Below are positions 48,496 to 58,600 of a stretch of 64,000 nt of DNA, piece by piece. The translations under genes and the position numbers were made by a program. The stretch comes from Nonomuraea cypriaca. GTDB taxonomy: Bacteria; Actinomycetota; Actinomycetes; Streptosporangiales; Streptosporangiaceae. Location: positions 1 to 64,000 of the forward strand of contig NZ_JADOGI010000023.1 in NCBI RefSeq assembly GCF_015645445.1, read 5' to 3'. Position 1 is the stretch's first letter. The number at the start of each line of letters is the position of its first letter. The notes beneath the pieces were generated by a model. The model was given only the letters and a program-made list of their open reading frames with translations. It had not been told where the DNA came from and did not search any database.

Positions 48496-48529
48496 CGGGG
48501 GCCGACCCGGCAACCCGGGACGGCCCCCG
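48496..48529 (+). terminator. GC-rich stem-loop terminator after the acetyltransferase
   Basis: CGGGGGCCG (48496-48504) pairs with CGGCCCCCG (48521-48529) around an inner CCCGG/CCGGG stem. Confidence 0.8.
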
Positions 48530-48651
48530 GCTTCGCCCCTGAGCGAACCAGAGGAACTCAAGGCATATTCGTTACTCGACAGGACCAGATGGACCAGGCA
48601 TGGCTACTGTACGCTAATTATCAGTTACATTGCGTTACGGTGGGAGTTATT

Positions 48652-49863
48652 GTGAAGGTCGCCTGCGTGGGGGGCGGACCCGGCAGCCTGTACTTCTCTA
48701 TCCTGATGAAGCAGGTGGACCCGTCCCATGACATCACTGTTTACGAGCGAAACCCGGCCGGGTCGACGTACGGCTGGGGCGTGACCTTCTGGGACGAGCT
48801 GATCGACGCCCTGCACGCCGCCGACACCGACTCCGCGACCGCCATCATCGAGAGCTCGGTCCGCTGGGACAAGTGGATCACGCACGTCCAGGACCGCATG
48901 ACGGCGACGATGGAGGGCGGGGACGAGGGCTTCGGCGTCGGCCGGCGACGGCTGCTCGACATCCTGACCGAGCGGGCCCGCTCCCTCGGCGTGCGCGTCG
49001 AGTTCGAGCACGAGATCGCCGGCGAGGAGGAGCTGACCGGCGCCGATCTCGTCGTGGCCGGCGACGGTGTCAACAGCGGGCTGCGCGAGCGCCACGCCGA
49101 CCACTTCGGTTCCAAGGTCGTCTTCGGGCGAAACCCGTACATCTGGCTCGGCACCACCAAGGTCTTCGACGCCTTCGTCTTCTCGTTCGTGGAGACCACG
49201 CACGGGTGGATCTGGTGTTACGGCTACGGGTTCAGCGAGGAGCACAGCACCTGCGTCATCGAGTGCTCCCCGGCGACCTGGAAGGGACTCGGGTTCGACC
49301 GGGCGAACGAGGGCGACAGCCTGCGCCTGCTCGAGAAGCTCTTCGCCCACGTACTGGACGGTCACCCGTTGATCGGCCGGGACCACGCCGACGGCAGCGC
49401 GCACTGGCTGAACTTCCCCACCCTGACCAACCAGCGGTGGTACCGCGGCAACCTCGTCCTGCTCGGGGACGCCGCGCACACCACGCACTACTCCATCGGC
49501 GCCGGCACCGTGCTCGCGCTGGGCGACGCCGCCGCCCTGGTCGAGGCGCTGCGCGGCGGCACCGGACTCGAGTCCGCGCTCGCCTGTTACGAGCGGCAAC
49601 GCAAGGCCCCGATCCGGTCCTCCCAGAAGGCGGCCCTCCGCAGCGCCGAGTGGTTCGAGCACCTGCCGCGCTACATCAACCTCCCACCGCGGCACGTCGT
49701 CGCGCTCCTCGGCAGGCGGCACTCCGTGCTGATGCCGCACGTCCCGCCGCGGCTGTACTACCGGCTCGACCAGGCGGTCGATCAGCTCGCGGGCGTGAGC
49801 AGGCTCGCCTACCGGGTGTACGCGAAGGTCACACGGCGCAAGGACGCCGAGGCGAGCCACTGA
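48652..49863 (+). CDS. FAD-dependent aromatic monooxygenase
   Basis: The 403-residue class A flavoprotein monooxygenase has the FAD-binding start KVACVGGGPGSLYFSILMK, the DG motif (DLVVAGDGVNSGLRE) and the GD motif (NLVLLGDAAHTTHYSIGAGT). Its sequence is close to the N-terminal domain of anthraniloyl-CoA monooxygenases (YGWGVTFWDELI), suggesting an aromatic acid or acyl-thioester substrate; the reductase half of those enzymes is missing. GTG 48652 has a gggag SD; the preceding 50 bp are unusually AT-rich for this window. Confidence 0.87.
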   Translation: MKVACVGGGPGSLYFSILMKQVDPSHDITVYERNPAGSTYGWGVTFWDELIDALHAADTDSATAIIESSVRWDKWITHVQDRMTATMEGGDEGFGVGRRRLLDILTERARSLGVRVEFEHEIAGEEELTGADLVVAGDGVNSGLRERHADHFGSKVVFGRNPYIWLGTTKVFDAFVFSFVETTHGWIWCYGYGFSEEHSTCVIECSPATWKGLGFDRANEGDSLRLLEKLFAHVLDGHPLIGRDHADGSAHWLNFPTLTNQRWYRGNLVLLGDAAHTTHYSIGAGTVLALGDAAALVEALRGGTGLESALACYERQRKAPIRSSQKAALRSAEWFEHLPRYINLPPRHVVALLGRRHSVLMPHVPPRLYYRLDQAVDQLAGVSRLAYRVYAKVTRRKDAEASH

Positions 49864-49869
49864 GGGCTC

Positions 49870-51945
49870 TCAGGGGGTCTCCAGCTCCTTGAGGAGTGTG
49901 GTGATCTCGTCGTCGGTGAACGCCTGTTGCATCAGGTACCCCTGCCACTCGTACCTGCCTCCTGGCGAGCCGTTGAACCACGAGCGCCACTTCCATCCGC
50001 TGATCTCGCACGTGTCCGTGACGTCGTGGTGGTCCCGCAGGTCGAGGGGCATCCTGCACGTGCCGAGCCGCTCTCCCAGGGTGCCGTCACCGAGGGTCTC
50101 GTACAGGTGTACGACCCCGATCCCGGAGTCGCCGCCCCTCCCGGGGCCGAAGGACCATGAGGAGGAACATCCGGACGCGGTGCACGGCGGGGCGGTGCTC
50201 ACGTCCGTACGCACCAAGTAGGTCGTCAGGGCTTTCGTCCGTAGTCGCGTGACCTCGTCCCGTAGGTCGGCGGCCAGGGCGGTCGCGTCGTCGCCGGTTA
50301 TCTCGGTGACGTCGTAGGACTCCGTCTCCGACTCGAAACGGATGACCTCGTGCGGTTCCGCGCGGCTGACGTAAAAGGCGTGGTTTCCGTAGGGAAGCTT
50401 CACGGCGGGACGGTCGCCGACGGTCGTGTCGGTCGGAAGGCCGGCCGGGAGCGGGGTACGGACCCCCGCGTGGGACCCGTTGAAGTCCATCTCCCGGAAG
50501 AGGGACGGGATGCCGCCGGGGTTGTCGTTGCCGTTGAGATCGAGGCTGGTGAGCCAGTTGCCGGCGTAGTCGTGCAGGAACGCCTGGCTGAGTCTGTCCG
50601 ATCCCATGCCGATCGGGGCGATGGTCTCGCCGCGGTCGGCCCAGAAGGCCGCGGGAGCCTTGTAGAGCGACTCCCGTAAGAAATCCCCCACCGGCACCTT
50701 GAGCAGCTGTATCTCGGGCCCGCTCCGGGTGATCTTGCCGATGGCGAAGCGTTTCGCCGTTATGGTCAGCTCGACGTCGCGGCTGGTGAAGCGGAGGGCG
50801 TACACGCTGTGCGCCCGGTCCGTCGCCAGCTCCGCGATCTCGGCCGCGCTCTTCCGCCAGGGTTGCAGGACCAGGACACCGGCCGCCATCACGGCCACGG
50901 CGGTCACGACGGCCCCGACGCGCCCCCAGCGACGCCTGCGCGGGGCCGCGGGCGTGGCAACGCGCGGACTCACGGGAACGCGCTGTTCCGGGATCACGGG
51001 TGGGGGAACGTGCCGCTCCGGGGTCGCAGGCGGGGGCGTCCAGGTGGGTTCCGGCGCGGCGGGGGCGGTCCACGTACGGGTGAGCAGGCGGGTGACATCC
51101 GCCACGGCGGCCGACGGCGGCTCCTCGCGCACCGTGCACCACTGGCCGGCGACCGTGCCGAGGAGCTCGGAGGCGGTGGGCCGAGCCCCCGGATCCTTCG
51201 ATAACGCCCGGTCGACGGTCTCGCGCAGCTCGGCGGGAACGGCCGAGGAGTCGGGGGCCTCGTTGAGCACCCGATGCACGAGCACCTCCGGGCGCCCCCG
51301 CCCGTACGGGGGCAGGCCCGTGGTGGCGAAGCACACCAGCAGCCCCCAGCCGTGCACGTCGGCGGCCGTCCCGGCCACCTCGCCCCGGTACTCCTCCGGA
51401 CTCACCCAGCCGGGTGAGCCGACCACCGTCCCGGTACTGGTCAGGGACGTGTGATCGAGGAGCTTGGCGATGCCGAAGTCCACCACCCGCGGCCCCGCGG
51501 GGGACAGGATCACGTTGGACGGCTTGAGGTCCCGGTGCACCACCCCGGCGGCGTGCATCGCGGTGAGCGCCTCCGCCAATCCGGCCGCCACGCCGTACAG
51601 TTCGTCGCCGGAGAGCGGGCCGTCGTCCTGGGCCCGGCGCTCCAGCGTCGGGCCGGGCACGTACTCGGTCGCCACCCAGGGGGTGCCGCTGCCGATGTCG
51701 GAGCCGAGCACCTTCGCCGTACACAGGCCGCCCACCCGCCGCAGCACGCCGACCTCCCTGGCGAACCTCGCCACGAACTCGTCGTCCCCGGTGTGGGCGG
51801 GATGGATCAGCTTGACGGCGGCACGTACTCCGGAGGCGTCGACGCCGGCGTAGACGACACCCATGCCGCCCATGCCCAGGCGTCCCACGATGCGGTACGG
51901 ACCCACCGTCTCCGGCAGGTCCGTGGCATGCGGCCGTGCGTCCAT
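49870..51945 (-). CDS. Hanks-type Ser/Thr protein kinase with single membrane span and outer domain
   Basis: The 691-residue protein has a complete kinase domain: P-loop GMGGMGVVY, Lys45, HRDLKPSN (137-144) and DFGIAK (156-161). A Pro-rich segment leads to one membrane helix (about residues 343-362, VGAVVTAVAVMAAGVLVL) and a ~320-residue extracytoplasmic domain without PASTA repeats. That outer domain has Cys-containing ends (PPCTASGCSSS; CRMPLDL; DTCEISG) and may sense a ligand. SD gggaggag. It converges with the monooxygenase gene. Confidence 0.9.
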   Translation of the reverse strand: MDARPHATDLPETVGPYRIVGRLGMGGMGVVYAGVDASGVRAAVKLIHPAHTGDDEFVARFAREVGVLRRVGGLCTAKVLGSDIGSGTPWVATEYVPGPTLERRAQDDGPLSGDELYGVAAGLAEALTAMHAAGVVHRDLKPSNVILSPAGPRVVDFGIAKLLDHTSLTSTGTVVGSPGWVSPEEYRGEVAGTAADVHGWGLLVCFATTGLPPYGRGRPEVLVHRVLNEAPDSSAVPAELRETVDRALSKDPGARPTASELLGTVAGQWCTVREEPPSAAVADVTRLLTRTWTAPAAPEPTWTPPPATPERHVPPPVIPEQRVPVSPRVATPAAPRRRRWGRVGAVVTAVAVMAAGVLVLQPWRKSAAEIAELATDRAHSVYALRFTSRDVELTITAKRFAIGKITRSGPEIQLLKVPVGDFLRESLYKAPAAFWADRGETIAPIGMGSDRLSQAFLHDYAGNWLTSLDLNGNDNPGGIPSLFREMDFNGSHAGVRTPLPAGLPTDTTVGDRPAVKLPYGNHAFYVSRAEPHEVIRFESETESYDVTEITGDDATALAADLRDEVTRLRTKALTTYLVRTDVSTAPPCTASGCSSSWSFGPGRGGDSGIGVVHLYETLGDGTLGERLGTCRMPLDLRDHHDVTDTCEISGWKWRSWFNGSPGGRYEWQGYLMQQAFTDDEITTLLKELETP

Positions 51946-52247
51946 CTAGGCGTGGCTCCTCCCAGCCGTGATCTCCACCAGAGACTAGAGGGACGTGGCA
52001 CGGCACACCAGGGCACGCGCGACGACCGCCGTCCCGTGCCGGTCCGCGTACCGCGGAAGGTTGAGAAGAAGTACCGCGGGCGGTTGACGACGGGCCGTGA
52101 CCGCGACCCTATATTCCGGATCGAGATCGGCGGGTCGGCCGATCTTCGTCTGGCGCTGCCCGCAGTGGCCGGCCACCCCGTACAGCCGAAGGAGAGTCGA
52201 CAGATCGTGGACGCCCGCAGACACCCGTTAGCCGCGTTGGCGCAGCG
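51946..52247. other. 302-bp divergent intergenic region
   Basis: No gene seen. TTGACG (52084-52089) and TATATT (52110-52115) point towards the DNRLRE gene but are 20 bp apart, longer than usual, so the promoter call is weak. Confidence 0.35.
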
Positions 52248-55200
52248 GTGATGGCGAGACGTACGCCCACCCGGTCGCCCCACACCCCGGGACGCATCGC
52301 AGCAGTCGCCACAGCGGCTGCTTTCTTTATGGGCGCGGTGGCCGTGGGCGCGGACGCGGCCGTGGCGCCCGCCACCGCCGCACCTGCGTCACCCGCCGCC
52401 GAACCGGCGCCGCCCGCGGGGCGGGCCGTTCCCGATACCGCCACCGAGCAGGGCGCCCAGAGAGCGGCGCGGCAGTCGGGCAAGCGGGTCGAGGTCGGAT
52501 CCATGCGGACCGAGACACGCACGGTGTACGCCACCCCCGAAGGAAGTTTCGTGCTGGAGCAGCACGCCCGCCCCGTACGCGTGCGCCAGGACGGCCGCTG
52601 GACCGAGGTGGACACGACCCTGCGCCGCCAGGCGGACGGCTCGGTGGCGCCCGTGGCGACGGCCGTGGGGCTGCGGTTCTCCGGCGGAGGCCGGACCCCG
52701 ATGGCGACGGTCGCGCGCGGCGCCAGGTCCCTGGCCGTGTCCTGGCCCGGCGCGTTGCCCGTCCCCGCGCTCGACGGCGCCACGGCCACCTACGCCGAGG
52801 TGCTGCCGGGCGTGGATCTCCAGGTCACGGCCGACGTGGACGGCTTCTCGCACGTGCTCGTGGTCAAGTCCAGGCAGGCGGCGCTCAGCGGCCGGCTGGA
52901 CCGCCTGCGCTACTCACTCGACTCCCAGGGCCTGTCGGTACGCCAGAGCAAGGGCGGCGGCCTCCAGGCGGTCGACCCGGCCGGCACGGAGGTGTTCACC
53001 GCCCCGACCCCGCTGATGTGGGACACCCCCGAGACCTCCGGCACCCTGCGCGCGGCCACGGCGGCCAGGCCGGGTGAAGGGCCGCCCCCCGGGTCCCGGC
53101 ACGAGCGGATGGGCCTGGAGGTGGCCGGCGACACGCTGGCGCTCGCCCCCGACCGGGGAATGCTCACCGCCCCCGGCACGCGCTACCCCATCTACCTGGA
53201 CCCGTCCGTGTCGGCCCCGCGCGGCGCGTGGACGGCGGTCTGGAGGAAGTACCCGAACACGAACTATCTCAACTCCGGCGATGTGGCCCGCGTCGGCTAC
53301 GAGGGCCAGACCGGCCAGACCAACCGCTCGTTCTTCCAGATGAACAACGGTTCGGCGATCCACGGCAAGCAGATCATCAGGGCCACGCTGCGTACGTACG
53401 AGAGCTGGTCGTGGTCCTGCGGCGCCCGCCCGGTCGAGCTCTGGCTCACCAGCGTCATCGGCAACACCACCACCTGGAACAACCAACCGGCCTGGGTGGC
53501 CTGGCTGGACACCGAGAACGTGGCCAAGGGCTGGAGCACCGCCTGCCCGGGCGGCGGCGTGGAGTTCGACGCCACGCACGCGGCGGTGCGGGCGGCGGCG
53601 GAGAACTGGCCCACGATCACCCTGGGCCTGCGGGCGGCCAACGAGGGCGACACGTACGCGTGGAAGAAGTTCCACAACAACCCCGTCCTCGTGATCGAGT
53701 ACAACAGCCCGCCGGCCACGCCCGCGGCCGCCGACGCCTGGTCCGACCCCGGCGGCGGTTGTGTCTCGGGCGACGCCAGGCCCGCCGTGGGGACGGCGAC
53801 CCCCAAGCTCTGGGCCAAGCTGCGTGACGGCGACAACTCCGTCAAGGGCCGCTTCGAGTGGCACCGCGACGGCGCCAGGATCGGCGAGTTCCTCACCCCC
53901 GCCGCCTCCTCCGGCAACGCGTTCTACGCCGGCGTCCCGGCCGGCGCGTACCAGGACGGCTCGGTGATCCGGTGGCGGGTACGCGCCGAGGACGGGATCG
54001 CCACCAGCGCGTGGAGCCCGTGGTGCGAGATCCGTGTCGACACTACCGCCCCGGAACGCGAGCCGGTGGTGACCTCCGAGCAGTACCCGGAGAACGCCTG
54101 GGGCGTGGGGCTCGGCCGGGCCGGCTCCTTCACCTTCGGTGCGAACGGGGTCGCCGACGTGACGGCGTTCGTCTACGGGCTCAACGACGTTCCCGACACC
54201 GAGGTGAACGCCTCAGGGGGCCAGGCGGCCGTCTGGCTCACGCCGGACGAGGACGGCCCCAACGTCCTGTCGGTGCGCAGCAAGGACGCGGCGGGCAAGC
54301 AGGGACCGATCCGCAGCTACGTGTTCAACGTCAGGGACGGCACGGGCCCCACCGGCCACTGGACGCTCGACGAGGGCCAGGGCGGCGCGGCGGCGGACTC
54401 GGCCGGTGACCATCCGATGACGCTGGGCGGCGCCGCCTGGACCGACGGCCGGCAGGCCGGGGCGCTGCGCTTCGCAGGCGCGGGACAGCACGCCGCGACG
54501 GCCGCCGGCATCGTGGCGAGCGAGCGCAACCTCGCCGTCTCCGCCTGGGTACGCCTCGCCGGCACCACGCTCCCCGACCACAACGCCGCCGCCGTCAGCC
54601 AGGACGGAGAACTGCACGCCGGACCCTGGCTCGGCTACCGTGCCGCCACCCGGTCGTGGTCGTTCAAGCTGAACAACTCCGCCGGCACCTCCCAGTCGGT
54701 GTGGGCGGACAACCCGGCCGTGGTGCCCAGGGCGGGCGAGTGGACGCACCTGACCGGCGTCTACGACGCGGCGGCCAAGGCGATGTACCTGTACGTCGAC
54801 GGCCACCTGGCCGCCGGGCCCGTGCCGTACCACGGGGGCGCGGGACCGGCCGGTTCCCTGCGGCTCGGACAGGCCCAGCACCAGGGCGGCATGACCGACC
54901 CGTGGCCCGGCGACGTGGACGACGTACGCGTCTGGGACCGGGCGGTGTACGCCGACGAGATCGTGCGGCTCGTCAACCAGGGGTCCACGCCGACCGGGCA
55001 CTGGACCCTCGACGAGGGGACGGGGACCGCCGCCGCCGACGCGACCGGGCGTACCGGGCCGCTCACCCTCGGCGGGGACGCGGCGTGGACCCAGGGCTGG
55101 CTCGGCGGCGCGCTCGCGGTGGACGGGATCGCCGGCCACGCCGCGGCGGGCAAGGCCGCGGTGCGCACCGACCAGAGCTTCACCGTCGCGGCCTGGGTCC

Positions 55201-55628
55201 AGCTCGACACCCTGCCGGCGGCCGACGTCGTGGCCGTCGCCCAGGGCGGCGAGCGCACCAGCGCGTTCGCCCTCGGGTACACGGCGCAAGGCCCGCGGTG
55301 GGGTTTCGGCATGATCACGGCGGACGCCGACGCGCCCGACCTCGTGATGGCCAGGTCGGACGCCGTGCCGTACACGATGGAGTGGACCCACGTCGCGGGC
55401 GTCTACGACGCGCCTGCGCGGAAGCTGCGCGTCTACGTCGGCGGGCAGTTCGTGGCCGCCGCCGAGACGGACTTCCACAGCACCTGGAACGCGGACGGGC
55501 CGCTCCAGGTCGGGCGGGGCATCTTCGCCGGGGCCATGATGGCCCACTGGCCGGGGACCCTCGACGACGTACGCACCTATCAGGGTGCCCTCGGCGATGA
55601 CGACATCGCCCGGCTCGCCGCTGAATGA
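52248..55628 (+). CDS. Large secreted DNRLRE/LamG surface protein
   Basis: The 1126-residue protein has a signal peptide (hydrophobic IAAVATAAAFFMGAVAVGADA), an N-terminal region of the kind placed before DNRLRE domains, a DNRLRE-like jelly-roll (SFFQMNNGSAIHGKQIIRATLRTY; NTTTWNNQPAW), a fibronectin-like segment and two LamG-like jelly-rolls (GHWTLDEGQGG at about 54355 and GHWTLDEGTGT at about 55000). It is exported and probably binds glycans or the cell surface. It precedes the RHS gene by 54 bp on the same strand, a common actinomycete pairing. The start may be GTG 52248 or ATG 52251. Confidence 0.85.
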   Translation: MMARRTPTRSPHTPGRIAAVATAAAFFMGAVAVGADAAVAPATAAPASPAAEPAPPAGRAVPDTATEQGAQRAARQSGKRVEVGSMRTETRTVYATPEGSFVLEQHARPVRVRQDGRWTEVDTTLRRQADGSVAPVATAVGLRFSGGGRTPMATVARGARSLAVSWPGALPVPALDGATATYAEVLPGVDLQVTADVDGFSHVLVVKSRQAALSGRLDRLRYSLDSQGLSVRQSKGGGLQAVDPAGTEVFTAPTPLMWDTPETSGTLRAATAARPGEGPPPGSRHERMGLEVAGDTLALAPDRGMLTAPGTRYPIYLDPSVSAPRGAWTAVWRKYPNTNYLNSGDVARVGYEGQTGQTNRSFFQMNNGSAIHGKQIIRATLRTYESWSWSCGARPVELWLTSVIGNTTTWNNQPAWVAWLDTENVAKGWSTACPGGGVEFDATHAAVRAAAENWPTITLGLRAANEGDTYAWKKFHNNPVLVIEYNSPPATPAAADAWSDPGGGCVSGDARPAVGTATPKLWAKLRDGDNSVKGRFEWHRDGARIGEFLTPAASSGNAFYAGVPAGAYQDGSVIRWRVRAEDGIATSAWSPWCEIRVDTTAPEREPVVTSEQYPENAWGVGLGRAGSFTFGANGVADVTAFVYGLNDVPDTEVNASGGQAAVWLTPDEDGPNVLSVRSKDAAGKQGPIRSYVFNVRDGTGPTGHWTLDEGQGGAAADSAGDHPMTLGGAAWTDGRQAGALRFAGAGQHAATAAGIVASERNLAVSAWVRLAGTTLPDHNAAAVSQDGELHAGPWLGYRAATRSWSFKLNNSAGTSQSVWADNPAVVPRAGEWTHLTGVYDAAAKAMYLYVDGHLAAGPVPYHGGAGPAGSLRLGQAQHQGGMTDPWPGDVDDVRVWDRAVYADEIVRLVNQGSTPTGHWTLDEGTGTAAADATGRTGPLTLGGDAAWTQGWLGGALAVDGIAGHAAAGKAAVRTDQSFTVAAWVQLDTLPAADVVAVAQGGERTSAFALGYTAQGPRWGFGMITADADAPDLVMARSDAVPYTMEWTHVAGVYDAPARKLRVYVGGQFVAAAETDFHSTWNADGPLQVGRGIFAGAMMAHWPGTLDDVRTYQGALGDDDIARLAAE

Positions 55629-55682
55629 CCCCCCTCGCCGGCGCGCAGCCGCCCGCCGGCGGGATCCGACACCGACCTCTGG

Positions 55683-58600
55683 ATGGTGAGGATGGAAGTC
55701 TTCGGGGAGTCCCCTGAGACTGAGCGCTCGACCTTGTTGATCTGGTATCCCGACAGGCTCCGCTGGTTCGCCCGCGCCTGCGCGATGATGGCGGTGCTCG
55801 TCGCCGTGCCGCTCGCCCCGGCGCTCCCGGCCCAGGCCGAGCGCCGGGCCAGGCCCGGCGTGCAGGAGGAGGAGCCCGTGCCGGGCCTCCCCGTCCCCGT
55901 GCTGCCCAAGCGCGCGGACGCGGCGGCCGCCAAGGCGCTCAAGGCGGCGCCGCCGGTGACCTGGCCGCGTACGGGCACGGTGGAGCTACGCCCCGGCGGG
56001 TCCGGGAGGATCGCGGACGGCTCGCTCGCCGTGCGGATGGACGCCGCCTCCAGCCGGGCCACGCCTCCCGAGCGGGTCAAGGTGGAGGTCCTGGACCGGG
56101 CCGCCGCGCCCGGCGTCGTGCTGCGCGTGTCGCCGGGCCAGGGCGTCACCCGCGCGGGCAGGGCCCGGCTGCGGATGGACTACTCCGGCTTCCGTCACGC
56201 CTTCGGCGGCGACTACGCCACCCGTCTCGGCCTGGTCAAGCTCCCCGCCTGCGCCCTGGAGGGGACCGCGCGGGACTGCCCGGCCCCCGAGCGGGTGCCG
56301 GCCGAGAACGACGTCGAGGGCGCGACCCTCACCGCCGACGTGGACGTCGCGGGCGCCCAGTTGTACGCCCTGACCAGCGCCGCGTCAGGCCCGTCCGGGA
56401 ACTACGGCGCCACGTCCCTGGCCCCGTCCGCCACGTGGAGCGTCGGCCCTCAGTCGGGTGACTTCTCCTGGAACTACCCGATGCGCGTCCCGCCCGCCAT
56501 CGCCGGCGACGCGCCCGAGGTCACACTCGGCTACTCCGCGCAGAGCGTGGACGGCCGCACCTCCGCCACCAACAACCAGGCGTCCTGGGCCGGCGAGGGC
56601 TTCGACCTGAACCCGGGCGGTTACATCGAGCGCCGCTACAAGTCCTGCTCCGCCGACGGCAAGAAGACCGGCGACATGTGCTGGGACCACGACAACGCCA
56701 CGCTGGTGCTGGGCGGCTCGGCGGTCGAGCTGGTCAAGGACGCCACCACGAAGGCGTGGCGGCCCAGGCGCGACGACGGCACCAGGATCGAGCAGCTGAC
56801 CGGCGCCGCCAACGGCGACGACGACGGCGAGCACTGGCGGGTCACCACCACCGACGGCACCCAGTACGTGTTCGGCCTCAACAGGCTCCCCGGCTGGACC
56901 TCCGGCAAGCCCGAGACCCGCTCCGCCTGGACCGTGCCGGTGTTCGGCAACGAGGCCGGCGAGCCGTGCCACGACAGCACGGCCGCGAACGCCTGGTGCC
57001 GGCAGGCCTGGCGGTGGAACCTGGACTACTCGGCCGACCGGCACGGCAACGCCATCACGTACTGGTACGAGACCGAGCAGAACCACTACGGCCGCGACGA
57101 CCGGCCGGAGCTGGGGACGCCGTACGTCCGCGGCGGTCACCTGGCCAGGATCGACTACGGCTACCGGTCGGGCGAGTTGTTCACCCGGTCGCCGGCGGCG
57201 CGGGTGGTGTTCACCGTGGCGGAGCGGTGCGTGCCTGGCGGGGCCGTCACGTGCGCCGCCGACCAGCTCAAGAAGGAGACCGCCGCCTCGTGGCCGGACG
57301 TGCCGTTCGACCGGAACTGCGCGGCGGGGGAGAGCTGCACGGACCGTACCTCGCCCACGTTCTGGACGCGCAAGCGGCTGGCCAAGGTGACCACGCGGGT
57401 GCTGTCGGGCAGCGCGTACCAGGACGTCGACTCCTGGACGCTGGCCCACTCCTTCCCCGCGACGGGGGACGGCCTCGGCCCCGCGCTGTGGCTGACCGGG
57501 ATCGAGCACGCCGGGCACGTCGGCGGCACCGTCACGCTCCCCGAGGTGACGTTCGCGGGAGTGCAGCTCGACAACCGGGTGGACGCCGACGAGGGGCGCG
57601 CGCCGCTGATCAAGTGGCGCGTCCAGTCGGTCTACTCGGAGGCGGGGGCGGAGCTCAGGGTCACGTACGCACCCGAGCAGTGCACCCCGTCCAACCTGCC
57701 GGCCCCCGACCGTAACACCATGCGCTGCTTCCCCCAGCGCTGGGTGCCGCAGGACGAGATGGAGGTGGTCGACTGGTTCCACAAGCACGTCGTCGCCCAG
57801 ACCGCGGAGATCGACCGCACCGCGCGCTCGCCGTGGCTGGTCACCGACTACGAGTACGCCGGCGGCGCCGCCTGGCGCTACGCCGAGAACATCCTGACCA
57901 AGCCCGAGGAGCGCACCTGGTCCGACTGGCGCGGCTTCGGCAGGGTCCGGGTACGCCAGGGCGACGGCCAGGACACCAGGCGCACGCTGACCGAGCACGT
58001 GTACTTCCGCGGCATGGACGGCGACAGGCTCGCCGCGGGCGGGCAGAAGAGCGCGCAGGTCGAGGACTCCGAGGGCGGCACGCGCGCCGACCACGACCAG
58101 TTCGCCGGGTTCGAGAGGGAGACCGTCATCCACGACGGTGACGGCGGGAAGATCCTCTCCGCCACGCTCCAGGAGCCGTGGTCCCGTCAGACGGCGACGT
58201 CCACGTTCGAGGGCGTCACCAAGGCGGCCCACGCCGTGCAGGCGAAGGCCACCACCGTGCGCACCCTCAAGGCCGACGGCGCCTGGCGGCGTACGTCCGA
58301 GGAGCGCGCGTACGACGAGCACGGCATCGTGACCCAGGTCGACGACCGCGGCGACGTCGCCGACCCCGCCGACGACAAGTGCACCCGCTACACCTACGCC
58401 CGCGACACCGGAACGTGGATGCTCGACTTCGTCAGCCGGGCGGAGACCGTCGCCAAGCCCTGCTCCGCGACGCCCGAGCGGCCCGCGGACGTCCTGGCGG
58501 ACGAACGCACCTCTTTCGACGGGCGGGCCTTCGGGCAGCCGCCGGTCAGGGGCGACGTCACCAGGACCGAGGAGCTCGCCGGCTACGACGGGACCACTCC